Part shown: positions 10,603-19,593 of the stretch, piece after piece
Position numbering within the stretch: the first letter of the stretch is position 1
How the letters are laid out: each line of letters opens with the position of its first letter
From: Streptomyces pristinaespiralis
GTDB lineage: Bacteria; Actinomycetota; Actinomycetes; Streptomycetales; Streptomycetaceae
Direction: 5' to 3'
DNA length: 64,000 nucleotides
Assembly: GCF_001278075.1 (NCBI RefSeq)
Contig: NZ_CP011340.1
Coordinates: 6,197,501 to 6,261,500 of the forward strand
Position numbers and translations under genes: made by a program
Notes under the pieces: generated by a model
The model's input: only the letters and a program-made list of their open reading frames with translations
What the model was told of the DNA's origin: nothing
Databases searched by the model: none

Positions 10603-11712
10603 TCACCGCGCCTCGGGCTCCGCGGCCTCCGGCTCCCCCTCCGGCGCCGCCTCCTGCTCCTTTGGCCCGGGCCGCTCCGGCAACTCAGCCGCCAGCGCGG
10701 CCGCCGCCTGCACCAACGGGAGCGCCAGCAGCGCGCCCGCCCCCTCGCCGACCGTCACGCCGTGGTCGAGCACCGGATTGAGCGCCATCCGGTCCAGCGC
10801 CTTCGTCTGCGCCGGCTCGCCGCTCACCTGACCGGCGATCCACCAGTCCGGCGCACGGAACGCCGCCCGCTGCCCCACCAGCGCACACGCCGCCGACACC
10901 ACGCCGTCCAGGATCACCGGCATCCGGCGCACCGCGCTCTGCAGCAGGAACCCCGTCGTCGCCGCCAGGTCCGCGCCGCCCACCGCCGCCAGCAGCTCCA
11001 GCTGATCGCCGAGCACCGGCCGGGCCCGCCGCAGGGCGTCCCGGATCGCCGCGCACTTGCGCATCCAGGCCAGGTCGTCGATGCCCGCCCCGCCGCGCCC
11101 CGTCACCACGGACGCGTCCGTGCCGCACAGCGCCGCGATCAGCGTCGCCGCCGGCGTCGTACCGCCCACACTCAGGTCGCCCAGGACCACGAGATCCGTT
11201 CCCGAGTCGGCCTCCTCGTCGGCGATCGCCATGCCGAGGCGTACCGCCTGCTCCGCCTCCTCTGCGGTGAGCGCGTCCTCGATGTCGATACGGCCGCTGC
11301 CGCGCCGCACCCGATGACGGGTCACGTCCTCCGGCAGCAGGCCGGGGTCGCAGTCCAGACCCGCGTCGACGATCCGCACCGGCACAACCGCCCGGCGTGC
11401 CAGCACGGCCACCGGACTCGCGCCCTCCAGCACGTCCCGCACCAGCCGGTGCGCGGTGCCCGACTCCCGTGCCGACACGCCCAGTTCCGCGACGCCGTGG
11501 TCACCGGCGAACAGCACCGCACGGGGACGTTCGATCGCCTTGACCGGGACGGACGCCTGCGCGGCGGCGAGCCATTCGCCGAGCTCGTCGAGGCGGCCCA
11601 GCGCACCCGGCGGCACGGTCAGCCGCTCCCGGCGTTCCTCGGCGTCACGCCGCGTACCGCTGTCCGGGCGCTCGATCAGATCGGAGAAGTCGTCGAGATT
11701 CAGCCTGCTCAT
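10603..11712 (-). CDS. cobT: Nicotinate-nucleotide--dimethylbenzimidazole phosphoribosyltransferase
   Basis: A 369-residue soluble enzyme making alpha-ribazole phosphate from nicotinate mononucleotide and dimethylbenzimidazole for the cobalamin lower ligand. Family features: FAGDHGVAELGVSA near the N-terminus, VLGDLSVGGTTPAATLIAAL, GGADLAATTGFLLQSA and the C-terminal VGEGAGALLALPLVQAA, whose Glu is the catalytic base in this family. The ATG at 11712 (MSRLNLDDFSD) was chosen over an open extension to 11853. The last 30 residues are Glu/Pro-rich and look disordered. The MBL-CobU gene lies 86 bp upstream on the same strand, so the two are probably co-transcribed. Confidence 0.95.
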   Translation of the reverse strand: MSRLNLDDFSDLIERPDSGTRRDAEERRERLTVPPGALGRLDELGEWLAAAQASVPVKAIERPRAVLFAGDHGVAELGVSARESGTAHRLVRDVLEGASPVAVLARRAVVPVRIVDAGLDCDPGLLPEDVTRHRVRRGSGRIDIEDALTAEEAEQAVRLGMAIADEEADSGTDLVVLGDLSVGGTTPAATLIAALCGTDASVVTGRGGAGIDDLAWMRKCAAIRDALRRARPVLGDQLELLAAVGGADLAATTGFLLQSAVRRMPVILDGVVSAACALVGQRAAFRAPDWWIAGQVSGEPAQTKALDRMALNPVLDHGVTVGEGAGALLALPLVQAAAALAAELPERPGPKEQEAAPEGEPEAAEPEAR

Positions 11713-11798
11713 TCGCCGAACAGTACCGGCACCCGCCGATGCGCGGACTGCCGGTCGGGGACCGCGCCGGGACGGCCCGGCCCCGCCTCGAGCGGGCC

Positions 11799-12998
11799 TC
11801 AGCCGCGGAGCACCAGCGCCTGGCCCGCGACCACCAGCAGTACGTGCTCGCACTCGGCCGCGAACGCCGCGTTCAGCCGGCCGAGCTCGTCGCGGAAACG
11901 CCGTCCGGACGCCGTGGCCGGGACCACCCCGGAACCCACCTCGTTCGTCACGGCCACGACCGTCCGGGCCGTCACCCGTACCGCCGCGACCAGTTCGCCG
12001 ACCCGTTCCCGCAGCGCCCGCTCACCCTCCGCGGCCCACCGCTCGTCGTCCCAGGCGCCGGCCTTGTCCATGGCGTCCGTCAGCCACAACGACAGGCAGT
12101 CGATCAGTACCGGTGGCCCCTCCTCCGCCAGCAGCGGCACCAGATCGCACGTCTCCGCCGTCCGCCACGAACCCGGCCGGCGCTCACGGTGCGCGTGGAC
12201 CCGGGCCGCCCACTCCGCGTCGCCGTCCCGGGACCCGCCCGTCGCCACGTACAGCACGTCCGGGAACGCCTCGAGCCGGCGCTCCGCCTCCAGCGACTTC
12301 CCCGAACGCGCCCCGCCCGTCACCAGCGTCCGCCGGGGCACGTCCGGCACCGCGTGGTACTCGCCGACGATCAGCGTCGTCCCGTCCGGCACCGCACGGG
12401 CCCCCGCGGCCGCCAGACGGCGCGTCAGCTCCGGTCCGCCCGGGGCGTCGTGGTCCAGATGCACGGCGACCACGTCCGTCGTGGCCCCGATCGCCCCCGA
12501 CGCCCGCAGCCGGGCGATCGCGTCCGGACGGCCCACGACATCGGCCACGACCATCTCGTACGCCGCCAGCCCCTCCGCGAGCCCGGCCGGGGCCGCGCCC
12601 GGCGGCAGGTACAGCAGCCGGTCGCCGTCCGGGGACGTCACCTCGTAGCCCGTGCCCGGGTGGTCCATCGGCAGCGCCCGCACCCGGTGTCCGCTGATGA
12701 GCGTCAACTCGCGGCCGTCCGGCACCCTCCCCGCCGTCGGGAGCCCGGCCGGCAGGTCCAGGGGCGGTCCGTCGTGAGGGTGCGTCAGCAGCACCTGCCG
12801 TACGCCCACGAGCGAATGCCCCGCGCGCGCCGCGGCGAGCGCGGCACCCGGCGTCAGATCCAGGAGCAACGCCCCGTCGACCAGCAACGCGGTCGCGGCC
12901 CGCGCCTCCGGGCCGCGGGCGGTGGCGCACACGGCGCAGGGGCAGTCGGGCCGGGGGAGGCCGGCGGGAGCGCCGGTGCCGAGCAGAGTCAGTTCCAC
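11799..12998 (-). CDS. cobU: Fusion: degenerate metallo-beta-lactamase-like domain + CobU adenosylcobinamide kinase/guanylyltransferase
   Basis: A 399-residue two-domain protein. Residues 1-215 resemble the MBL fold of the PhnP type: LLGTGAPAG at the start and a C19/C21/C24 cluster. The metal motif is degenerate, however: HPHDG replaces HxHxDH. Residues 222-399 are a complete CobU: P-loop GGARSGKS (228-235), then LIDCLSLWLTDAM and VVAVTNEVGSGVVPA. CobU phosphorylates adenosylcobinamide and adds GMP. It sits upstream of cobT. Family knowledge: CobU normally stands alone at about 180 residues. The N-terminal domain may be a scaffold or a dead hydrolase; its role is unknown. Confidence 0.92.
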   Translation of the reverse strand: MELTLLGTGAPAGLPRPDCPCAVCATARGPEARAATALLVDGALLLDLTPGAALAAARAGHSLVGVRQVLLTHPHDGPPLDLPAGLPTAGRVPDGRELTLISGHRVRALPMDHPGTGYEVTSPDGDRLLYLPPGAAPAGLAEGLAAYEMVVADVVGRPDAIARLRASGAIGATTDVVAVHLDHDAPGGPELTRRLAAAGARAVPDGTTLIVGEYHAVPDVPRRTLVTGGARSGKSLEAERRLEAFPDVLYVATGGSRDGDAEWAARVHAHRERRPGSWRTAETCDLVPLLAEEGPPVLIDCLSLWLTDAMDKAGAWDDERWAAEGERALRERVGELVAAVRVTARTVVAVTNEVGSGVVPATASGRRFRDELGRLNAAFAAECEHVLLVVAGQALVLRG

Positions 12999-13094
12999 GC
13001 CTCCGATCCTGCCGCCTCGCCCCGAGCGGTGCGCGCCCGGCTACGCTGCGGGCAGCAAATCGATCAGTTTGCCCTAGGGACGTGGGAGGCGCAC

Positions 13095-13298
13095 ATGGCG
13101 TGGACGTGGCGGTTCGAGAAGTCCGACGGTACGGAGGTCCGGCCGGCGGTGGAGCCGGAGGAGTTCACGACGCAGGGCGACGCGGAGTCCTGGATCGGCG
13201 AGCACTGGAAGGAACTCCAGGAGGGTGGCGCGGACCAGGTCGTCCTCTCGGAGGACGACACGAAGATCTACGGGCCGATGAGCCTCCACGAGTCCTGA
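13095..13298 (+). CDS. Small conserved protein, 67 residues
   Basis: A short soluble acidic protein beginning MAWTWRFEKSDGTEV. It has a GGGAGG Shine-Dalgarno 6 nt before the ATG and good codon-position bias, so I trust it as a gene. No domain is recognised. Trp-rich at the N-terminus, and it contains TQGDAESWIGEHWKEL, probably a helix. It reads away from the cob genes and is closed by the palindromic terminator just downstream, so it is monocistronic. Confidence 0.82.
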   Translation: MAWTWRFEKSDGTEVRPAVEPEEFTTQGDAESWIGEHWKELQEGGADQVVLSEDDTKIYGPMSLHES

Positions 13299-13320
13299 AC
13301 CCCGCCCTGCGGAGCGGCAC

Positions 13321-13354
13321 GTCACGCCCCGGCCGGCCCCGGCCGGGGCGTGAC
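13321..13354. terminator. Bidirectional terminator, 16-bp perfect stem
   Basis: Perfect inverted repeat with arms 13321-13336 and 13339-13354 and a 2-nt loop, between the convergent small-protein gene and the HtrA-like gene. Confidence 0.8.
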
Positions 13355-13409
13355 GCGTCCGTGCCGGGGCCCGGCCGGGGCCGGGGGAGAGGCCCCCGCC
13401 ACGGCTGCG

Positions 13410-14486
13410 TCAGATCTCGCCCAGAGTGACCGTCACCGCCTGCTCCCGCCCGGCCCGTTCCAGCGTCACGGAGACCTCCTCGCCCGGTCGTTCCGAGGCC
13501 AGCGCCTCGGCCAGGGACGTGATCGTCGTGATCTGCGCGCCGCCCAGCTTCGTGATGATGTCGCCCGCCCGCACACCCGCCTCGGCCGCCGGGCCGTCGC
13601 GGTCCACGGACACGACCGCGACGCCCGACGGGCGGTAGTCGTCGTCGAGCACGGTGCGGCCCGTGATACCGAGGGCGGCCCGGCCGGAGTCCCTGACCTC
13701 GCCGTACTTGATGATCTGGTCGGCGACCGTCCGCACCATCGAGACGGGGATGGCGAAGCCGATGCCCGGTGCGGCGCTGCCCTCGAGGCCGGGGTCGGAC
13801 GCGGCCAGCGTCGGGATGCCGATGACCTCGCTGCTCAGGTTGACGAGCGCGCCCCCGCTGTTGCCGGGGTTGATCGCCGCCGAGGTCTGCACCATGTTGC
13901 CGAGGGTCGCCCCGGTGCCACCGCCCTCGCTGCTCTCGCTGACCGTGCGCCCGACGGCGGAGACGATCCCCTGGGTGACGCTGCTGGACAGCCCGAGCGG
14001 CGAACCCATGGCCAGGACGATCTGGCCGACCGCGACCTGTGAGGAGTCCCCGAAGCGGGCGGCCCGCAGGCCCGGGGGAAGCTTCTCGAGCTTGACCACG
14101 GCGAGGTCCTGCTCGGGGAAGGAGGAGACCAGCGTCGCGGTCAGCGGCTGCTCACCGGTCGCGACGGTGACCTTGAAGCGCTCCGTCCTGCCCACGACGT
14201 GCGCGTTGGTGACGATGTGGCCCTTGTCGTCGTAGACGATGCCGGAGCCGAGGCTCTCCCCGGCCTCGATCTGGACGACGGAGGGCAGCACGTTCGCGAT
14301 GACTTCGCGGTAGTCGTCCTCGAGCTCGCTCGCGGCGACCGGAGCGGCGGCGGCCCGGGTGGAGGACCGGGGCCCGGGCGCGGCGGCCGGAGAACAGCCG
14401 GCGGACAGGGCGGCCACGCAGACAACGGCGGTCGCGGGCACCAGCAGCCGGAGGGTTCGGCGGGCCGGGCGGGAGGATGCGTCCAT
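13410..14486 (-). CDS. HtrA/DegP-like serine protease, lipoprotein, with PDZ domain
   Basis: A 358-residue exported quality-control protease. A lipoprotein signal ends at LSAGC31. The trypsin-like domain (about 55-260) has the full catalytic triad: H96 in TNAHVV, D127 in EQDLAVVK and S210 in NPGNSGGAL. A single PDZ domain follows (about 265-355, SGVAVVSVDRDGPAAEAGVRAGDII). It lacks the long N-terminal cytoplasmic region and membrane helix of many actinobacterial HtrA proteins and is anchored by lipid instead. The start ATG lies 71 bp from the methyltransferase stop on the same strand. Expected to act at the outer face of the membrane on misfolded proteins. Confidence 0.93.
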   Translation of the reverse strand: MDASSRPARRTLRLLVPATAVVCVAALSAGCSPAAAPGPRSSTRAAAAPVAASELEDDYREVIANVLPSVVQIEAGESLGSGIVYDDKGHIVTNAHVVGRTERFKVTVATGEQPLTATLVSSFPEQDLAVVKLEKLPPGLRAARFGDSSQVAVGQIVLAMGSPLGLSSSVTQGIVSAVGRTVSESSEGGGTGATLGNMVQTSAAINPGNSGGALVNLSSEVIGIPTLAASDPGLEGSAAPGIGFAIPVSMVRTVADQIIKYGEVRDSGRAALGITGRTVLDDDYRPSGVAVVSVDRDGPAAEAGVRAGDIITKLGGAQITTITSLAEALASERPGEEVSVTLERAGREQAVTVTLGEI

Positions 14487-14557
14487 GTCCGGAGTATCCC
14501 TACGGCCGCACGGCCGGTGCCTGCGGTGCGCCGCCGATCAGGGGGCGCCGCCCGGCC

Positions 14558-15370
14558 TCAGATCCGCCGTACTCCGCACAGGTGCAGCAGCGCCGCCACG
14601 CCGCGGTACGGGTCGGTGCGCCCGGCGCGCTCCTCCAGCGCCAGCACCTGGTGCAGCTCGTCGGCGGCGGGGAGTTCGACGTCGTTGCCGACGTTGTCCG
14701 TGAAGATCCGCACCCCGTACCAGGCGTGCAGCGGCGCTGCGATGCCGTCCAGCGTCGCCGTGAGCGCCGCGAGCCGGTCGGCGCGCACCTTCAGCCCGAG
14801 CCGGTTGGTGTAGGTGTCCGTGTCGAAGGCGTCCAGCGCCGTCTGCCAGTCCCCGGCCGCTCCGGGCCGCATGGCCAGGGCGTCGCCGTTGCGGACGAGC
14901 AGGGACAGCAGCCCGCCCGGCGCCAGCATCCTGGCCAGGCCGGCGAGGAGCCCGTCCGGCTCCTCCACGTACATCAGCACGCCGTGGCACAGAACCACGT
15001 CGAAGCTGCCCGGCAGGAAGTGCACGCCGGTGTCCCGGCCGTCGCCCTCCACCAGCCGGACCCGCTCGCGGATACCGGCGGGCTCGCCCGCCAGTGCCTC
15101 ACGGGCGGCCTTCAGCATCACGGCGTCCGACTCCAGGCCGGTGACCGTGTGCCCGGCGCGTGCCAGACGCAGGGCCTGGGTGCCCTGGCCCATGCCGACG
15201 TCGAGCACCCGCAGCCGCTGGCCTACGGGATACCGCGACGTGATCTGTTCCTCGAGCTGCCGGGCCACCAGCTCCTGGCGGACGGTGTTGCGCAGACCGC
15301 CGGCGCCGGCCAGCCAGTTCGCGGACGCCTCCGGCGTGAAGCCGCCAGGCTGCGACGAATCGGCGCTCAG
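14558..15370 (-). CDS. SAM-dependent class I methyltransferase, probable CTG start
   Basis: A Rossmann methyltransferase, 270 residues from the CTG at 15370. SAM motif I is VLDVGMGQGTQALRLA; later motifs are LVEGDGRD and DVVLCHGVLMYV. The nearest standard start is the GTG at 15268, but it discards 34 residues with coding character (FTPEASANWLAGAGGLRN), a region often found in this methyltransferase group. A CTG at 15370 overlaps the stop of the upstream DUF3043 gene by 4 nt (CTGA) and has GGAGAG 5 nt upstream, so translationally coupled initiation at CTG is the best reading. Substrate unknown; the fold resembles CmoA/UbiE-type small-molecule methyltransferases. Confidence 0.85.
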   Translation of the reverse strand: MSADSSQPGGFTPEASANWLAGAGGLRNTVRQELVARQLEEQITSRYPVGQRLRVLDVGMGQGTQALRLARAGHTVTGLESDAVMLKAAREALAGEPAGIRERVRLVEGDGRDTGVHFLPGSFDVVLCHGVLMYVEEPDGLLAGLARMLAPGGLLSLLVRNGDALAMRPGAAGDWQTALDAFDTDTYTNRLGLKVRADRLAALTATLDGIAAPLHAWYGVRIFTDNVGNDVELPAADELHQVLALEERAGRTDPYRGVAALLHLCGVRRI

Positions 15371-15966
15371 GGCCGCTCTCCGCGCTTGACCTGCGGCTTG
15401 GGCAGACGCAGCCGACGCATCTGGAGCGTACGCATCAGGCCGTAGGCGACGGCTCCGCGCTTCGGCTCGTTCGGGAAGCGCTCGCGGAGCTGCTTCTTCA
15501 GACGGATCGACAGACCGATCGAGTCGACGACGATCAGCACGATCACGCCGAGCCAGAGCAGCAGCGCGATGTTCTGCAGCTGGGCGACCCGGACCATGCT
15601 CAGCACCAGGATCACCACCGCGAGCGGCAGGAAGAACTCCGCGATGCAGAAACGGGAGTCGACGAAGTCGCGGACGAAGCGCCGCACCGGGCCCTTGTCG
15701 CGGGCCGGCAGGTAACGCTCGTCGCCGCTGGCGAGAGCCTCCCGCTGCTTGGCCAGATCGGCACGGCGGGCCTCACGCTGGCGCTTCATCGCCTCCTTGC
15801 GGTCCTGCGGCGCACCACTGGAGGCACGACGGCGCTGGCCCTGTGCCTCACTGCGCTTAGGCGTCGGGCGGCCCTTGGGGGCCTCGGGGTCGCGGGGCTG
15901 CTTGGAGAGGTCCGCCGTCACCTTCGCGGTGGGGGCCTTCTCTTCCTTGGAACGGCTACGGAACAC
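15367..15966 (-). CDS. DUF3043 membrane protein
   Basis: A 199-residue protein matching the actinobacterial DUF3043 pattern. It has a charged, low-complexity N-terminal half (Lys/Arg/Ala/Glu, about 1-95), then FVRDFVDSRFCIAEFFLPLAVV and a second hydrophobic segment (LLLWLGVIVLIVVDS), followed by a basic tail. Two membrane helices are predicted, with both ends cytoplasmic. I chose the GTG at 15966 (VFRSRSKEEKAP), since earlier in-frame codons encode non-conserved sequence. Function unknown. It is coupled to the methyltransferase downstream by a 4-nt overlap and diverges from pspA. Confidence 0.85.
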   Translation of the reverse strand: MFRSRSKEEKAPTAKVTADLSKQPRDPEAPKGRPTPKRSEAQGQRRRASSGAPQDRKEAMKRQREARRADLAKQREALASGDERYLPARDKGPVRRFVRDFVDSRFCIAEFFLPLAVVILVLSMVRVAQLQNIALLLWLGVIVLIVVDSIGLSIRLKKQLRERFPNEPKRGAVAYGLMRTLQMRRLRLPKPQVKRGERP

Positions 15967-16238
15967 AAAACCCAAGGGTACGGGTTGCCGGGCATGGACC
16001 CCACCCCGGTGGGGAACGATCCCGCAACGGCGTGCGTCCGTAAGGGACAGAACGGGACGGCGGGCACAGCTCCCCTGACGGCCACCTACTCCTTGCGCCG
16101 GATCGGAGCCGTACGCAGTCGTCCTTGGGGATGAGCGCATCCGCGCTTGAACAGTGCGGTAATGGATGCAGGGCCCGTACTGTGGGTTCTGTTGGAGTGC
16201 TGAAGCCGTAGTCCGTCAGAAGGGGGCGCGCGAAGCCC

Positions 16239-17036
16239 ATGAGCGGTGTCATGAAGCGTATGGGGATGATCTTCCGCGCGAAGGCGAACAAGGCCCTCGA
16301 CCGGGCCGAGGATCCGCGCGAGACCCTCGATTACTCGTACCAGAAGCAGCTGGAGCTGCTGCAGAAGGTCCGCCGCGGGGTCGCCGACGTGGCGACCTCC
16401 CGCAAGCGCCTCGAGCTGCAGCTGAACCAGCTCCAGGGACAGTCCTCGAAGCTCGAGGACCAGGGCCGCAAGGCGCTGGCCCTCGGCCGTGAGGACCTGG
16501 CGCGCGAGGCACTGTCCCGCCGTGCCGCGCTGCAGCAGCAGGTCACCGACCTCGAGACCCAGCACCAGACCCTCCAGGGCGAGGAGGAGAAGCTGACGCT
16601 CGCCGCGCAGCGGCTCCAGGCCAAGGTCGACGCCTTCCGCACCAAGAAGGAGACGATCAAGGCCACCTACACCGCGGCCCAGGCGCAGACCCGGATCGCG
16701 GAGTCGTTCTCCGGCATCTCGGAGGAGATGAGCGACGTCGGCGTCGCGATCCAGCGCGCCGAGGACAAGACCGCCCAGCTCCAGGCGCGGGCGGGCGCGA
16801 TCGACGAGCTGCTCGCCTCCGGCGCCCTCGACGACCAGTCGGGCCTGGCGAAGGACGACATCCAGGCCGAGCTGGACCGCCTCTCCGGCGGCACGGACGT
16901 CGAGCTGGAGCTCCAGCGGATGAAGGCGGAACTGGCCGGCGGCCCGGCGTCGAAGCAGGCGATCGAGGGCGGCGCCGCGGGCTCGCAGGACGCCACGCAG
17001 CAGCAGAACAGCCCGCACAAGTTCGACAAGCAGTGA
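16239..17036 (+). CDS. pspA: PspA/IM30 (Vipp1) family envelope-stress protein
   Basis: A 265-residue coiled-coil protein of the PspA/IM30 family, which binds and stabilises stressed cytoplasmic membranes. The N-terminal amphipathic helix (KRMGMIFRAKANKALDRAEDP) and continuous heptad-like helices to about residue 220 are visible. The tail (about 225-265) is low-complexity Gly/Gln/Ala. The ATG at 16239 is taken; a second Met at codon 5 is possible. A PspAA-domain gene follows after 38 bp, the usual actinobacterial pairing, and a two-component pair with an exporter lies further on. The 272-bp divergent region upstream must carry its promoter. Confidence 0.94.
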   Translation: MSGVMKRMGMIFRAKANKALDRAEDPRETLDYSYQKQLELLQKVRRGVADVATSRKRLELQLNQLQGQSSKLEDQGRKALALGREDLAREALSRRAALQQQVTDLETQHQTLQGEEEKLTLAAQRLQAKVDAFRTKKETIKATYTAAQAQTRIAESFSGISEEMSDVGVAIQRAEDKTAQLQARAGAIDELLASGALDDQSGLAKDDIQAELDRLSGGTDVELELQRMKAELAGGPASKQAIEGGAAGSQDATQQQNSPHKFDKQ

Positions 17037-17074
17037 CCGTCAGTACGGACCGGTACGGACAGTAAGGACTCGTC

Positions 17075-17359
17075 ATGATCGTACGGATCATGGGGGAGGG
17101 CCAGGTGGAGGTGGCGGAGAGCCACCTCCCCGAGCTCAACAAGCTGGACGACGAACTGCTCGCGGAGATGGAGAGCGGCGACGGGGTCGGCTTCCGCCGG
17201 ACCCTGCACGCACTGCTCGAGAAGGTCCGGGAGCTGGGGGAGCCACTGCCCGACGCGTCTCTCGAACCGTCCGAACTGATCCTCCCCGCGCCGGACGCCA
17301 CGCTCGAGGACGTCCGTGAACTCCTCGGCGAGAGCGGTCTGATCCCGCCGGTGCCGTAG
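17075..17359 (+). CDS. PspA-associated (PspAA-domain) protein
   Basis: A 94-residue protein made up almost wholly of the PspAA domain (MIVRIMGEGQVEVAE, LNKLDDELLAEMESGD). The domain is typically encoded beside pspA in actinobacteria and is thought to partner PspA in membrane-stress responses. The C-terminal half (DASLEPSELILPAPDATLEDVRE) is acidic. It follows pspA closely on the same strand and is almost certainly co-transcribed. Confidence 0.9.
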   Translation: MIVRIMGEGQVEVAESHLPELNKLDDELLAEMESGDGVGFRRTLHALLEKVRELGEPLPDASLEPSELILPAPDATLEDVRELLGESGLIPPVP

Positions 17360-17531
17360 CCGGGTGCCGCGCCCCCACTCCAACACGCGCGCCCCCTCCG
17401 TGAACCGCGCTCCGCCCGGGCCCGGCGCCGCGCTCCCGCGCGGTGTTCCGGGGCTCTGCCCGTAGGGTCCGCGCCCCGAACACGGCCGGGGCCGGATCCG
17501 GCTCCGCCCCCACGCCGTAACGTTGCCTGAC

Positions 17532-18764
17532 GTGACCCCATTCGCCGCCCGGTACGACCGCGTCCGCAACTGGCTGCGCGCGCACCCGCTGGCGCTGGAC
17601 GGCGCCCTCGCCGTGGCCGCGTTGATCTGCATGGTGGCCGGCTCCTTCGCCGATCCGAACGGGCCGCACGGCCCCACCTTCGGCACCCGCACACCCGACG
17701 CGCGCAGCGCCGTCCTGATGCTGGTCGCCGCCGGCGCGCTCGTCTTCCGGCGGCGTGAGCCGATGGGCGTGCTGCTGGTCACCGGCGCGGTGTCCGTGGT
17801 CGAACTGGTGGCGGGCGACCCGGCCGCCCCCGTCGCGATGAGCGCCGTGATCGCCCTCTACACCGTCGCCTCCCGCACCGACCGTCCCACCACCTGGCGG
17901 GTCGGCCTGCTGACGATGACCGTGCTGACCGCCGCCGCGATGGCCTTCGGCTCCAGCCCCTGGTACACGCAGGAGAACCTCGGCATCTTCGCCTGGACCG
18001 GTATGGCGGCCGCCGCCGGTGACGCCGTGCGCAGCCGGCGTGCCTTCATCGACGCCATCAGGGAGCGGGCGGAGCGCGCCGAGCGGACGCGGGAGGAGGA
18101 GGCCGGGCGCCGCGTCGCCGAGGAGCGCCTGCGGATCGCCCGCGACCTGCACGACGTCGTCGCCCATCACATCGCCCTGGTCAACGTCCAGGCCGGGGTC
18201 GCCGCCCACGTCATGGACAAGCGCCCGGACCAGGCCAAGGAGGCGCTCGCGCACGTACGGGAGGCGAGCCGCTCCGCGCTGAACGAGCTGCGCGCCACCG
18301 TCGGGCTGCTGCGTCAGTCCGGGGACCCGGAGGCGCCCACCGCGCCCGCGCCCGGTCTCGCGGTCCTCGACGAACTGGTCACCACCTTCCGTCAGGCCGG
18401 CCTCCCCGTGGAGGTCGCCCGCGCCGACGACGGTGACCCGCCGCCCGCGGCCGTCGACCTGGCCGCGTACCGGATCGTCCAGGAGGCGCTGACCAATGTG
18501 CAGAAGCACGCGGGGAAGGACGCCAAGGCCGAGGTGAGCGTGGTGCGGGTCGGTTCGACGCTGGAGGTGACCGTCATCGACAACGGCCCCGCCGACGCGG
18601 CCGGGCCCTCCGACGGAGGCGGGCACGGTCTGCTGGGCATGCGCGAGCGCGTCACCGCTCTCGGCGGCACCCTCACCGCGGGACCCCGCTACGGAGGCGG
18701 CTTCCGGGTGCAGGCGATACTGCCGCTCAAGGTGCGGGTCGCCCGCGCGGGGGAGGACAGATGA
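17532..18764 (+). CDS. Sensor histidine kinase, NarL-type (HisKA_3)
   Basis: A 410-residue membrane sensor kinase. The first 165 residues hold four to six hydrophobic segments with short loops and no large extracellular domain, suggesting membrane-intrinsic sensing. A short coiled coil (about 170-200) leads to the HisKA_3 box ARDLHDVVAHH with phosphoacceptor H207, then the ATPase domain (AYRIVQEALTNVQKHAG, GHGLLGMRERVTALGG). GTG at 17532 is preferred, but a TTG at 17523 would add three residues; neither has a clear Shine-Dalgarno. The stop overlaps the regulator's ATG by 4 nt. The RND exporter gene downstream is a plausible target. Confidence 0.94.
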   Translation: MTPFAARYDRVRNWLRAHPLALDGALAVAALICMVAGSFADPNGPHGPTFGTRTPDARSAVLMLVAAGALVFRRREPMGVLLVTGAVSVVELVAGDPAAPVAMSAVIALYTVASRTDRPTTWRVGLLTMTVLTAAAMAFGSSPWYTQENLGIFAWTGMAAAAGDAVRSRRAFIDAIRERAERAERTREEEAGRRVAEERLRIARDLHDVVAHHIALVNVQAGVAAHVMDKRPDQAKEALAHVREASRSALNELRATVGLLRQSGDPEAPTAPAPGLAVLDELVTTFRQAGLPVEVARADDGDPPPAAVDLAAYRIVQEALTNVQKHAGKDAKAEVSVVRVGSTLEVTVIDNGPADAAGPSDGGGHGLLGMRERVTALGGTLTAGPRYGGGFRVQAILPLKVRVARAGEDR

Positions 18765-19450
18765 CGATCAGGGTGCTGCTCGCCGACGACCAGACGCTGC
18801 TGCGGAGCGCGTTCCGGGTGCTGGTGGACTCCGAACCGGACATGGAGGTCGTCGGGGAGGCGGCCGACGGCGCACAGGCGGTGGCGCTGGCCCGCTCCGA
18901 GCGGGCCGACGTGGTGCTGATGGACATCCGGATGCCCGGTACGGACGGGCTGTCCGCCACCCGCGAGATCACCGCCGACCCGGAGCTGTCGCACGTACGG
19001 ATCGTCATGCTGACGACCTTCGAGGTCGACGAGTACGTCGTGCAGTCACTGCGGGCCGGTGCCTCCGGCTTCCTGGGCAAGGGCGCGGAGCCGGACGAAC
19101 TGCTGAACGCCATCCGGGTCGCCGCCGCCGGCGAGGCACTGCTGTCGCCGGCCGCGACCAAGGGGCTCATCGCCACCTTCCTCGCACAGGGCGGGGCGGC
19201 GGACGACGACGGCCTGCACGCGGGGGACTTGTCCGAGCGGCTCTCGGCGCTCACCGTCCGCGAGCGCGAGGTGCTGGTGCTGGTGGCCGGCGGCCACTCC
19301 AACGACGAGATCGCCACCCGGCTCGAGGTCAGCCCGCTCACCGTCAAGACCCATGTGAACCGGGCCATGGCCAAGCTGGGCGCCCGCGACCGCGCCCAGC
19401 TGGTGGTCACCGCGTACGAGTCGGGACTGGTACGTCCAAGGGTGGAGTGA
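18761..19450 (+). CDS. NarL/FixJ-family response regulator
   Basis: A 229-residue cognate regulator. The receiver domain (1-125) has D9/D10 and phosphoacceptor D55 in VVLMDIRMPG. The C-terminal LuxR-type helix-turn-helix (about 160-220) has LTVREREVLVLVAGGHSNDEIA and SPLTVKTHVNRAMAKLGA. ATGA overlap with the kinase gene means coupled translation. The exporter gene starts 143 bp downstream in the same direction. Confidence 0.96.
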   Translation: MTIRVLLADDQTLLRSAFRVLVDSEPDMEVVGEAADGAQAVALARSERADVVLMDIRMPGTDGLSATREITADPELSHVRIVMLTTFEVDEYVVQSLRAGASGFLGKGAEPDELLNAIRVAAAGEALLSPAATKGLIATFLAQGGAADDDGLHAGDLSERLSALTVREREVLVLVAGGHSNDEIATRLEVSPLTVKTHVNRAMAKLGARDRAQLVVTAYESGLVRPRVE

Positions 19451-19593
19451 GCGGGAGGGCGCGCGTACTCCAGCCGTGGTATGCGCGGCGTGAGGAACGG
19501 GACCTGGGGGCTACGGAACGCCCTCTTCGCGTGGCCGAAGGTATAGGCGGGCCTCTGTGCCCGTCCCCGCGCAAGCCACAGAAGAGAGACCCC

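Noticed and set aside
8636-12998. Cobalamin riboswitch for the cob genes
   Set aside because: No B12-box-like sequence or room for a 200-nt leader upstream of cobS, cobT or cobU.
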